A stretch of DNA of 64,000 nucleotides from Bacteroidales bacterium. GTDB lineage: Bacteria; Bacteroidota; Bacteroidia; Bacteroidales; UBA932. The stretch spans positions 34,922 to 98,921 of the forward strand of contig JAFSMS010000001.1 in assembly GCA_017447815.1 (NCBI GenBank). Direction: 5' to 3'. A program made the position numbers and the translations under genes. The notes under the pieces are model-generated. The model saw only the letters and a list, made by a program, of their open reading frames with translations, did not search any database and was not told the DNA's origin. Below are positions 23,957-31,659 of this stretch, piece after piece (position 1 is the stretch's first letter; each line of letters opens with the position of its first letter).

Positions 23957-24547
23957 ATGAAGCATTTTACGCTGAACGGCGAAATCCGCCAGAAGGGCAA
24001 CAAGGCCGTCCTCAAGGCTTTCCGCGCCCAGGGCCTGGTCCCCTGCAATCTGTATGGACTCGGCATGGAGAACATCCTTTTCACGGTCAATGAGAAAGAG
24101 CTGAAGGGTCTTACCCACACGCCCGCTTCTTATATCGTAGATCTGAATCTCGGTGGCAAGGTGTACACCGCCGTCGCCCATGAGTATCAGTGGCATCCGG
24201 TAGAGGACAACTGCCTGCACGTGGATTTCCTCGCCGTCAATGAGACCAAGCCCATCGTCATTTCCGTTCCGCTGAACATCACCGGTCACCCGGTAGGTGT
24301 ACAGGCCGGTGGTAAGTTCACCCAGAGCGCCCGCAGCCTGAAGGTCTGCGCCCTCATGAAGGACCTTCCCGACCAGCTGGACATCGATGTCACTTCCCTG
24401 GAACTGGACAAGCGCATGGTCGCCGGCGACCTCAAGTTCGAAGGTCTCCAGATTGTCTCCGACAAGAACACCATCATCTGCTCCGTGAAGACCACCCGCG
24501 CTATGCAGCAGGCGGCTCAGGAGGCTGCCAAGGCCGCTAACCAGTAG
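23957..24547 (+). CDS. rplY: 50S ribosomal protein L25 (CTC-type)
   Basis: Binds 5S rRNA in the large subunit. The 196-residue long (CTC/TL5) form has an N-terminal L25 domain (about 1-92; KAFRAQGLVPCNLYG, HTPASYIVDLNL) and a C-terminal beta domain (SVPLNITGHPVGVQAGGKF), then an alanine-rich tail. It is two bases upstream of pth, the usual rplY-pth pairing. Confidence 0.95.
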   Translation: MKHFTLNGEIRQKGNKAVLKAFRAQGLVPCNLYGLGMENILFTVNEKELKGLTHTPASYIVDLNLGGKVYTAVAHEYQWHPVEDNCLHVDFLAVNETKPIVISVPLNITGHPVGVQAGGKFTQSARSLKVCALMKDLPDQLDIDVTSLELDKRMVAGDLKFEGLQIVSDKNTIICSVKTTRAMQQAAQEAAKAANQ

Positions 24548-24549
24548 AA

Positions 24550-25185
24550 ATGGAGTATCTTGTTGTAGGGCTGGGAAACATAGGGGCGGAGTACGCTTCT
24601 ACCCGGCACAACATGGGATTTATGGTATTGGATGCCTGGGCTCAGGCATCCAATGTCCTTTTCAGGACCGACCGTTACGGGGATGTGGCGGAGGTCTCCT
24701 TCAAAGGGCGCTGGTTCGTGCTGCTGAAGCCCTCCACGTATATGAACCTCAGCGGCAATGCAGTCCGCTACTGGATGCAGAAACTGCATCTTCCCTTGGA
24801 AAATCTCATTGTGATTTCGGACGACCTGAACCTCCCCTTCGGAACCCTTCGGATGCGTCCCGGCGGTTCTTCCGGCGGCCATAACGGTCTGGAGGATATC
24901 ACCGCCAAACTCGAAAGCGACCAGTGGATCCGTATCCGGATCGGAATCGGCAACGATTTCTCCCGCGGGCGGCAGGTCGATTATGTCCTCAGTGACCTTT
25001 CCGACGAGGAGAAGGCCGTTGTTCCGGAATTGGCTTCCCGTATCATTCAGGGCATCAAGGATGTATCCACCGTCGGGGTGGCCCGTGCCATGAATTCCTT
25101 GAATACACGCCGTCCAAAGGCACAGGGAAGTCCGGAAAAAGAAGAAAGTAAGTCCGGAAATATTGGTGAAGTGCCTGAATTTTAG
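24550..25185 (+). CDS. pth: Peptidyl-tRNA hydrolase
   Basis: Recycles peptidyl-tRNA released by stalled ribosomes. The 211-residue protein has VGLGNIGAEYASTRHNMGF (the His is catalytic), LLKPSTYMNLSG, VISDDLNLPFGTLRMRPGGSSGGHNG and IRIGIG. About 20 charged residues after the normal end (residues 190-211, RRPKAQGSPEKEESK) form a low-complexity tail not typical of the family. It is translated from the rplY transcript. Confidence 0.97.
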   Translation: MEYLVVGLGNIGAEYASTRHNMGFMVLDAWAQASNVLFRTDRYGDVAEVSFKGRWFVLLKPSTYMNLSGNAVRYWMQKLHLPLENLIVISDDLNLPFGTLRMRPGGSSGGHNGLEDITAKLESDQWIRIRIGIGNDFSRGRQVDYVLSDLSDEEKAVVPELASRIIQGIKDVSTVGVARAMNSLNTRRPKAQGSPEKEESKSGNIGEVPEF

Positions 25186-25203
25186 CTTTTTTCTGTTGTT
25201 TTC

Positions 25204-25234
25204 TTTTGGATTTTCGAAAAAATTCTTTACCTTG
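25204..25234 (+). promoter_or_regulatory. Promoter of the H1-like histone gene
   Basis: TTTTG (25204-25208), 19 bases, then TACCTTG (25228-25234), one T short of the consensus -7 box. The leader is about 50 bases. Confidence 0.65.
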
Positions 25235-25286
25235 CACAAAAGTTTGAGCAATAACGTTTAACGAACCAATAAAAAACAAAACCATC

Positions 25287-25460
25287 ATGAAAGAGCTTGT
25301 TGAAAAAATCAATGCTGAATTTGCAGAGTTCGCCAAGAATGCAGAAGCCCAGGTAGTCAAAGGTAACAAGGCCGCCGGTGCCCGCGCCCGTAAGGCCGCC
25401 CTCAGCCTGATGAAGGATCTCAAGGACTTCCGTAAAGTCTCCGTGGATGCTGCAAAATAA
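25287..25460 (+). CDS. Histone H1-like (Hc1-type) DNA-binding protein
   Basis: A 57-residue protein. The N-terminal half is an acidic helix (MKELVEKINAEFAEFAKNAE) and the rest is rich in lysine, arginine and alanine (KGNKAAGARARKAALSLMKDLKDFRK). This is the usual layout of the small Bacteroidetes H1/Hc1-like chromosomal proteins. It has its own promoter and a strong terminator, as expected for an abundant protein. Confidence 0.85.
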   Translation: MKELVEKINAEFAEFAKNAEAQVVKGNKAAGARARKAALSLMKDLKDFRKVSVDAAK

Positions 25461-25479
25461 GCACTCCTAAAAAAATGAA

Positions 25480-25527
25480 AAAACGTTGCAGAAAATTAAA
25501 AAATTCTGCAACGTTTTGTTTTTTTCT
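25480..25527 (+). terminator. Rho-independent terminator of the H1-like gene
   Basis: A perfect 14-base stem, 25480-25493 with 25504-25517 (core ACGTTGCAGAA), a 10-base AT loop and a T-rich tail. Confidence 0.93.
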
Positions 25528-25566
25528 GCATCTATATAGTAGGTTTAGGTTTTAGTACACGTCAAG

Positions 25567-25604
25567 AAACCGGTTTCAGAGGCAACTTTGGAACCGGTTT
25601 TTTG
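25567..25604. terminator. Second terminator, possibly bidirectional, before xerD's 3' end
   Basis: AAACCGGTT (25567-25575) pairs with AACCGGTTT (25592-25600), then more T. On the reverse strand the stem is followed by a weaker T-rich tail, so it could also end the xerD transcript. Confidence 0.65.
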
Positions 25605-26474
25605 CTATTTGCGCGGGTGGTGCTCCAGCACCGACCTGTGCCAGGTGGAACTGTCGATGTGTGTGTAAATCTCTGTGGTAAGGATGCTTTCGTGGCCCAG
25701 CATCTCCTGTACGATGCGCAGGTCGGCCCCGTTTTCAATCAAGTGGGTGGCAAAGGAGTGGCGGAAGGTATGGGGTGAGATTTCCTTTTGGATGCCGGCG
25801 GCCATGGCCTGGCTCTTGACCAGGTTGAACAGCGAGATGCGGCTGATGGGTTTCCCGAAACGGTTCAGGAAAAGGTAGTCGTCGTAGGCCGCGGAGGCGG
25901 GAAGCGGCCGGTCCGGGAGATAGGCCCGGATGGCATCGGCCGCCACTTCCCCGAGGGGGACCAGGCGCTGTTTGTTTCCCTTGCCGATGATATCCACGAA
26001 GCCGTCGTCCGGATGGACATGCGAGATGCGCAGCGTTGCGGCTTCGCTGACACGGAGACCGCAGCCGTACAGGACTTCCAGGATGGCCCGGTTGCGTTTT
26101 CCGTAGGGGGCATTGAGATCGACCGAATCCAGGATGGCTGAAACTTCCTCGACGCTGAGGACGGCGGGGAGGTATTTGCCCAGTTTGGGAGCATCTACCC
26201 GGTCGCAGGGATTGTCCTTGATTTCTCCCTCTTCCACGCACCAGGAAAAGAAATTCCGGAGGGCGCTGACAAGGCGCGCCGTGCTGCGCTTGGAAAGGCC
26301 TTCGGCCGTGACCTGTCCCAGGTACGATTCGATATCGGCCGGCCTCACCGCCCGGGGCTCCAGTTCACAGAAATCCAGGAAAGCCTTGACGTCATGACAA
26401 TAGGATGCCACCGTATTGGGTGACATCCTACGTTCAATCCGGAGGTAATTCCTGTAATCTGTAAGGAAGGACAT
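25605..26474 (-). CDS. xerD: Tyrosine recombinase XerD
   Basis: Resolves chromosome dimers at dif together with XerC and FtsK. The 289-residue protein has the SAM-like core-binding domain (1-90; DYRNYLRIERRMSPNTVASY) and the catalytic domain with GCGLRVSE (first Arg), GKGNKQR (Lys), SPHTFRHSFATHL (His-x-x-Arg), LGHESILTTEIYTHI (His and Tyr nucleophile). Length and lack of nearby repeats or cargo fit a housekeeping Xer protein rather than a mobile integrase. Confidence 0.93.
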   Translation of the reverse strand: MSFLTDYRNYLRIERRMSPNTVASYCHDVKAFLDFCELEPRAVRPADIESYLGQVTAEGLSKRSTARLVSALRNFFSWCVEEGEIKDNPCDRVDAPKLGKYLPAVLSVEEVSAILDSVDLNAPYGKRNRAILEVLYGCGLRVSEAATLRISHVHPDDGFVDIIGKGNKQRLVPLGEVAADAIRAYLPDRPLPASAAYDDYLFLNRFGKPISRISLFNLVKSQAMAAGIQKEISPHTFRHSFATHLIENGADLRIVQEMLGHESILTTEIYTHIDSSTWHRSVLEHHPRK

Positions 26475-26494
26475 TCTGTACTTAAGATGGGTTG

Positions 26495-28501
26495 CTAAAG
26501 CGTGCCGTATTTCTTGCCGTAGAGCAGCATCTGGCCCAGATAGTCGTCCGTGTAAACGGGCACGTAGTCCGTCACGGTGCCGTCACTGTCATAGACGGGC
26601 TGGATTTCCGGGTTGACGAATCCGCCGTAGGGCTTCAGGTTCAGCGCCTCGTAACGCTCTTTCACTTCCCGGTGCAGATCCGGGTCGATGTGAACGGCAT
26701 AGGTTTCGATAAGGGCTTTTCCGGCTTCGTAATCTCCTTCGCTCTTGATGCGCTGGATTTCGGCGAGAAGCTGGGCGAACAGGGCGCGGAGTTTCACGTA
26801 GTCTTTCACGATGAAGTAGGTTTTCCCGTTTCTTTCCTTTTTCACGATGACCTTGTCCTTGGCGCCTTTCTCATAGCACCACTGCGCAATGAGTTTGCGG
26901 TTCTGCATGTGGGCCTCGGTGTTGGGACGTCCCAGTTCCACGCGGGTGAACTGGACCATGAGTCCGTTGCGGATGTAGTTCGCATACTCGGCCTTGTAGG
27001 CTTCGGGGTCCGGCATGATGCCCAGTTCGACCATCTTGGGGTCGGCGGTATAATACAGGCCGAAAAGGTCGGCCCTTGCTTCTTCCAGGGCCGAGGCATA
27101 CTCTCCCATGGCGGTGGTGCTCACGCCCGGCAGCAACTGGCCGGAAGCGTGGCCCAGGCATTCGTGGAGGTCGGTATGGATTTCATCGGCGATGGTGCCC
27201 CATTTCTTGGCCATTTCGATTTCTTTCTTGTCATAGGCAAACTCCGTCAGGGTGCTGGTGGGCAGTTCCTGGGCGGCGAAATCATAGGTGTGGGTGATGT
27301 TGGCGATGGTGACGCTCTTGGAACCGTGCTCCTTGCGAATCCAGTCGGCATTGGGGAGGTTGATGCCGATGGGCGTGGACGGATAACTGTCTCCGGCCAG
27401 GCAGACGGCGTTGATGACCTTGGCCGACACGCCCTTTACCTTGGCTTTCTTGAAGCGCGGATCCACGGGGGAGTTGTCCTCGAACCACTGGGCGTTGGCC
27501 GAAAGGATTTCCGTCCGTTTGGACGCTTCGAAGTCCTTGATGTTCACATAGCCTTCCCAGGAGGCCTTGCGGCCCAGCGGGTCGTTGTAGTCTTCAATGA
27601 AACCGTTGATGAAGTCCACCGTGCCGATGGTGTCTTTCACCCATTCGATGTTGAACTGGTCCCATTTGCGGAGGTCTCCCGTCTTATAATAGTCGATAAG
27701 GATGCCGAGGGCCCTTTTCTGGATGTCGTTCTCGGCCACGGTCCGGGCCTTTTCCAGTTGTTCGCAGATTTTCTCGATGGCGGGGGAGTAGAGCCCGCCC
27801 ACTTTCCAGGGGAGTTCACGGATGATGCCGTCCTTTCCTTTCACGACTTTGGTGTTGAGGCCGTAGGAAATGGGTTCGGGGTCGTCCGGTTTTGCGATGC
27901 CCGCATAGTACTTCTCGACTTCGTCGCGGGAGACATTCTCATAATAATTGACGGCGGAAAGTTTGACGATATCTCCGGCCGTGTCGGTAGAACGGCGCTG
28001 CGGCCAGATTTCCGGATTGTAGATCACATCCAGCAGGCCTTCGTCGCGCACGCCGGCCTTTTCCAGGAGGGAAGCGAAATAGGCGCTGGGGCAGGCGGGG
28101 AAAATCTTGTCCTCGGCATAGTGGTGGTGGATTCCGTTGGAGAAGAACACCCGCTTGGCATAGGTGAGGAAATCCTGGTATTCAGGGGTGGTGGTATCGA
28201 TTCCTTCCGTATCCAGAATGGCTTCCAGGGCGTGGCGCACCCGGAGATTGTCCTTGCAGTTCTGGTCCCAAAGGATGTCCCGGCCGTATTTGGCGGCCTC
28301 GGAAAGATAATAGGCGTATTCCTTCTGCTGGAGGGTGAGGTTTTCCCAGCCGGGGATCTGATACCGCATGACTTTGAGGTCGGCGAAGGAGTCGATGGTA
28401 TATTTGAAATCCGATGCGGTCTGTTCCTGGGTGGGGGCCTCGCAAGCGGCCACAAGGGCGGCTGCGCCGGTAATCATCATCATTTTTGCAATGCTTTTCA
28501 T
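26495..28501 (-). CDS. Dipeptidyl peptidase III, M49 family lipoprotein
   Basis: A zinc exopeptidase that releases dipeptides from peptide N-termini. The 668-residue protein has a lipoprotein signal (LVAAC, Cys20), so it acts in the periplasm or at the surface. The M49 signature is HECLGH (His446, Glu447, His451) with the third ligand in EEARAD (Glu473/474). Other M49 landmarks are PNADWIRKEHGSKSV and FTRVELG. The motif differs from the mammalian HELLGH at one position. A TATCTTTG box lies 43 bases upstream. Confidence 0.93.
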   Translation of the reverse strand: MKSIAKMMMITGAAALVAACEAPTQEQTASDFKYTIDSFADLKVMRYQIPGWENLTLQQKEYAYYLSEAAKYGRDILWDQNCKDNLRVRHALEAILDTEGIDTTTPEYQDFLTYAKRVFFSNGIHHHYAEDKIFPACPSAYFASLLEKAGVRDEGLLDVIYNPEIWPQRRSTDTAGDIVKLSAVNYYENVSRDEVEKYYAGIAKPDDPEPISYGLNTKVVKGKDGIIRELPWKVGGLYSPAIEKICEQLEKARTVAENDIQKRALGILIDYYKTGDLRKWDQFNIEWVKDTIGTVDFINGFIEDYNDPLGRKASWEGYVNIKDFEASKRTEILSANAQWFEDNSPVDPRFKKAKVKGVSAKVINAVCLAGDSYPSTPIGINLPNADWIRKEHGSKSVTIANITHTYDFAAQELPTSTLTEFAYDKKEIEMAKKWGTIADEIHTDLHECLGHASGQLLPGVSTTAMGEYASALEEARADLFGLYYTADPKMVELGIMPDPEAYKAEYANYIRNGLMVQFTRVELGRPNTEAHMQNRKLIAQWCYEKGAKDKVIVKKERNGKTYFIVKDYVKLRALFAQLLAEIQRIKSEGDYEAGKALIETYAVHIDPDLHREVKERYEALNLKPYGGFVNPEIQPVYDSDGTVTDYVPVYTDDYLGQMLLYGKKYGTL

Positions 28502-28543
28502 AACAGTCTTACCTTATTTATCGGCACTGGGTGCCGTATTCGA

Positions 28544-28551
28544 CAAAGATA
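28544..28551 (-). promoter_or_regulatory. Promoter -7 box of the DPP III gene
   Basis: The reverse strand reads TATCTTTG, with a T-run ending in TTG 20 bases upstream. Confidence 0.7.
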
Positions 28552-28592
28552 CAAGCAAAGTGAGAAAAAAGCAAAAAATTAAAAAATATCAT

Positions 28593-28600
28593 TAACTTTG
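28593..28600 (+). promoter_or_regulatory. Promoter -7 box of the clostripain-like gene
   Basis: TAACTTTG, ending 18 bases before the ATG at 28619. Confidence 0.65.
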
Positions 28601-28618
28601 TATGTTATCGTCAGAATT

Positions 28619-29872
28619 ATGAGCAAATCACCCATATGGATTAGCCTGATACTGCTGGTCGTAAGCGTATCGTGTTTCAAAGATCCCAATTTCGAATCCG
28701 GCTTCAGCGGGGAAGACAGCGGAGGAAGAAGCGTCCCCGGGCGCTCCTATTCCGAGCCGTCCCGCCGCGTGATGGTCATGATATCGGCCGGCTTCAACTC
28801 GCTGTCCGGTTATTTGTCCAGCGACCTGGAAGAACTCTCGGAGGGGAAACTCCCCGTGGGCACGTCCTACTCTTCCGATGTCCTGATGGTCCTGAGCCGG
28901 ACCGTGACCTCGTCCGGACAATACGGCGATCCTTCGCCCGCGGCGCTTTACCGCCTGTATGCCGACTTCTCCGGAAATGTCTGCCGCGATACCCTGATGG
29001 TTTGGGATGCGGAGACCCCCCTGAGCCGCGGACAGACCATCCGCGAGGCCCTCACTTTCGTCCAGAGCCGCTTCCCGGCCAAAGGATACGGCGTGGTCTT
29101 CTCTTCGCACGCTTCGGGCTGGCTGCCCGCCGGGTATTATGCGTCTCCGGAGTCTTACGAGAAGGCTCCTTCCGCCGGCCCTTACCGTTCCATCGGCCAG
29201 GATAAGACGGCCACGGGCGGCATCGAAATGGAACTGAGCGAATTTGCGCAGGCCATTCCCATGCACCTGGACTATTTGCTCATCGACGCCTGTCTGTCCG
29301 GCTGCGTGGAGGTGGCCTATGCCTTTCGGGATATCGCCGACGTGGTGGGTTTCTCCCCGGCCGAGGTGCTGGCCAACGGTTTCATGTACGATGTGATCAC
29401 CACCCATCTCCTGGGGAAGGAACCGGATCCGGTTTCGGTCTGCAGGGATTATTTCGAGTATTACGACGCCCAGTCCGGGAACAACCGTTCGGCCACCATC
29501 ACCGCCGTGACCCCGGGCCGGATGGGCCCTCTGGTACAGGTGTGCAAGGAACTGTTCGAAAAGTATCGCAGTGCCATTCGGACCCTTCCCGGCGGCACTG
29601 TCCAGGGTTATTTCCGTTTCGACCATCACTATTTTTACGACCTCAAGGACATCCTTCTCAAGGCGGGCATCAATTCCGAGGAGGAAGCCCGGCTGGATGC
29701 CGCCCTTGAGGAGTGCATCCTCTATAAGGCGGCGACGCCCTATTTCCTGGGAATTCCCATCCGGATTTACAGCGGTCTGTCCATGTATCTTCCTTCCAGG
29801 GGAAGCGCTTTCCTGGATCAGTTCTACAAGACCCAGATCGACTGGAACAACGCTACTGAACTTGTAAAATAA
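28619..29872 (+). CDS. Clostripain-family (C11) cysteine peptidase-like lipoprotein
   Basis: A 417-residue lipoprotein (VVSVSC) with a caspase-like C11 peptidase domain. The catalytic dyad is visible: His164 in FSSHASGWLP and Cys225 in LLIDACLSGCVEVAY. RVMVMISAGFNSL opens the fold. Family members cleave after Arg or Lys and some mature by autoprocessing; substrate here is unknown. The ATG at 28619 was chosen because an upstream TTG falls in the promoter box. It is 14 bases upstream of sppA and may share its transcript. Confidence 0.85.
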   Translation: MSKSPIWISLILLVVSVSCFKDPNFESGFSGEDSGGRSVPGRSYSEPSRRVMVMISAGFNSLSGYLSSDLEELSEGKLPVGTSYSSDVLMVLSRTVTSSGQYGDPSPAALYRLYADFSGNVCRDTLMVWDAETPLSRGQTIREALTFVQSRFPAKGYGVVFSSHASGWLPAGYYASPESYEKAPSAGPYRSIGQDKTATGGIEMELSEFAQAIPMHLDYLLIDACLSGCVEVAYAFRDIADVVGFSPAEVLANGFMYDVITTHLLGKEPDPVSVCRDYFEYYDAQSGNNRSATITAVTPGRMGPLVQVCKELFEKYRSAIRTLPGGTVQGYFRFDHHYFYDLKDILLKAGINSEEEARLDAALEECILYKAATPYFLGIPIRIYSGLSMYLPSRGSAFLDQFYKTQIDWNNATELVK

Positions 29873-29886
29873 TTATTCTTCGCACC

Positions 29887-31656
29887 ATGAAAGATTTTGT
29901 CAAGACCATGCTTGCCGTCATCTGCGGCTATTTTGTGCTTCGGATTATCGGCTTCCTGTTTCTTCTGTTCTTCCTGGTCGGCTCCCTGGCCGGCGGCAAA
30001 CCGACCCTTCCCAAAAACGGGGTGCTGGATGTGGACATGAGCACCTTCGTCCTTGCCGAGCAGAGCAAGGAAGCGTCGGCTCCCAGCATCATGTCCATGC
30101 GTCTTGACATGACGCCGGCTGTCGGCCTGTATGATGCTGTCGGGGCCATCCGTGCCGCCGCCGACGACCCCGGTGTGAAATACATCCTTCTCCGGGCCGA
30201 CGCAGCCATGATCGGCATGGCCGGCGCCGAGGAATTCCGGGCCGCTCTCGCCGGTTTCCGCGACAGCGGAAAGCCCGTCGTGTCCTATGTGGAGAACCCC
30301 TCCAACGGGTCCTTCTATCTCGCTTCCGTATCCGACAAAATCTACATGGGAGCCCATCATGGGGGCAATGGCCAGATGATCGGCCTGTCCGCCCAGTTGA
30401 TGTTCCTGAAGGATATTCTGGACAAAGTGGGGGTGAACGTACAGTTGATCCGCCATGGCAAATACAAGAGCGCCGGAGAAATGTTCATCCGTTCGTCGTC
30501 CTCTCCCGAAAACCGGGAGCAGAATCAGGTGATGGTGAATTCGGCCTGGAAAACGCTCGGAGGGACCATTGCCGGAGCGCGTGGCCTGTCGGAGGAAGCG
30601 TTCAACGCCCTCATTGACGGACTTGCCCTCAATCTGCCGGAAGACTATCTCCAGGCGGGTCTGGTGGACGAACTGGTGGACCACGAGGCGCTTCTCGGGA
30701 AACTTTGCACCCTGGCCCAGGTGGAAGACAGCCGGAAGTTGGGCCTGATCCCCTTTGTCGATTATGTGACAAACCATGTGACGGGCCTTCCCGGCCGCTC
30801 CAATGTCGCCGTCCTTTATGCCGACGGTGATATTGTCGATGGGAAAGACTACGCCAACGTGGCCGGTGACCGTTTTGTCCAGATTATCGACAAAATCCGC
30901 AAGGACAAGAGCGTGAAGGCCGTGGTGCTTCGCGTCAATTCGCCCGGTGGCAGCGTGGCCGCTTCGGAAAAAATCCGTTCGGCCCTTGACCTTCTCCAGA
31001 AGGAAAAGCCGCTGGTGGCATCCTTCGGCGATTATGCCGCATCCGGCGGTTACTGGATTTCCAACGGTTGCCAGAAAATCTATGCCGACGCCACCTCCAT
31101 TACCGGTTCCATCGGCGTGTTCTCCATGATTCCGGAATTCTCCGAGGTCACCCGGAAACTGGGTGTCGGCGTGGAAACCGTGGGGTCCAACAAGCACAGC
31201 GACATGTTCTCGCTCATGCGTCCGTTCGACAGCGAGGAACTGCAATGCTTGCAACTCTCCGTGGAGGATATCTACGAGCGTTTTGTCAATCTGGTCGCTT
31301 CCAGCCGCGGACTGGAGCCTGCCCGGGTGGATGAAATCGCCCAGGGCCGTGTCTGGCTCGGCTCCGATGCGCTCGAAATCGGCCTCGTGGACGAAATCGG
31401 CACGCTGGAAGACGCCATCGCCTATGCCGCCTCCCTGGCCGATTTCCATTCTTCCGACGAGTACAGCGTGGTGGGCTATCCCCAGCCGCTCACGTTTGTC
31501 GAGGAGTTCATGAACAGCATCGGCCAGCGTACGGAAGAGCCCAGCATCCTGTCCGGGACGCCCTTCGAGGCCCTTGGCAAGGCTGTCAGCGGCCTGAAGG
31601 CACCGGATCCCACCCGCGTCTATGCCCGTCTGCCCTACGCCCTGGAAATCCGTTAA
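29887..31656 (+). CDS. sppA: Signal peptide peptidase SppA, 67K type
   Basis: A membrane serine protease that degrades cleaved signal peptides. The 589-residue protein has one N-terminal membrane helix (about 8-35) and two tandem SppA domains. The catalytic Lys is in IRHGKYKSAGEMF (first domain) and the Ser in GDYAASGGYWISNG (second domain), the double-length arrangement of E. coli SppA. GSIGVFSMIPEF and GRVWLGSDALEIGLVDE are also typical. The AddB-like gene starts three bases after its stop. Confidence 0.95.
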   Translation: MKDFVKTMLAVICGYFVLRIIGFLFLLFFLVGSLAGGKPTLPKNGVLDVDMSTFVLAEQSKEASAPSIMSMRLDMTPAVGLYDAVGAIRAAADDPGVKYILLRADAAMIGMAGAEEFRAALAGFRDSGKPVVSYVENPSNGSFYLASVSDKIYMGAHHGGNGQMIGLSAQLMFLKDILDKVGVNVQLIRHGKYKSAGEMFIRSSSSPENREQNQVMVNSAWKTLGGTIAGARGLSEEAFNALIDGLALNLPEDYLQAGLVDELVDHEALLGKLCTLAQVEDSRKLGLIPFVDYVTNHVTGLPGRSNVAVLYADGDIVDGKDYANVAGDRFVQIIDKIRKDKSVKAVVLRVNSPGGSVAASEKIRSALDLLQKEKPLVASFGDYAASGGYWISNGCQKIYADATSITGSIGVFSMIPEFSEVTRKLGVGVETVGSNKHSDMFSLMRPFDSEELQCLQLSVEDIYERFVNLVASSRGLEPARVDEIAQGRVWLGSDALEIGLVDEIGTLEDAIAYAASLADFHSSDEYSVVGYPQPLTFVEEFMNSIGQRTEEPSILSGTPFEALGKAVSGLKAPDPTRVYARLPYALEIR

Positions 31657-31659
31657 AAC

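Noticed and set aside
26492-28582. Forward open frame of about 700 codons opposite the DPP III gene
   Set aside because: Antisense to a complete M49 peptidase with its zinc motif; product has no recognisable domain.
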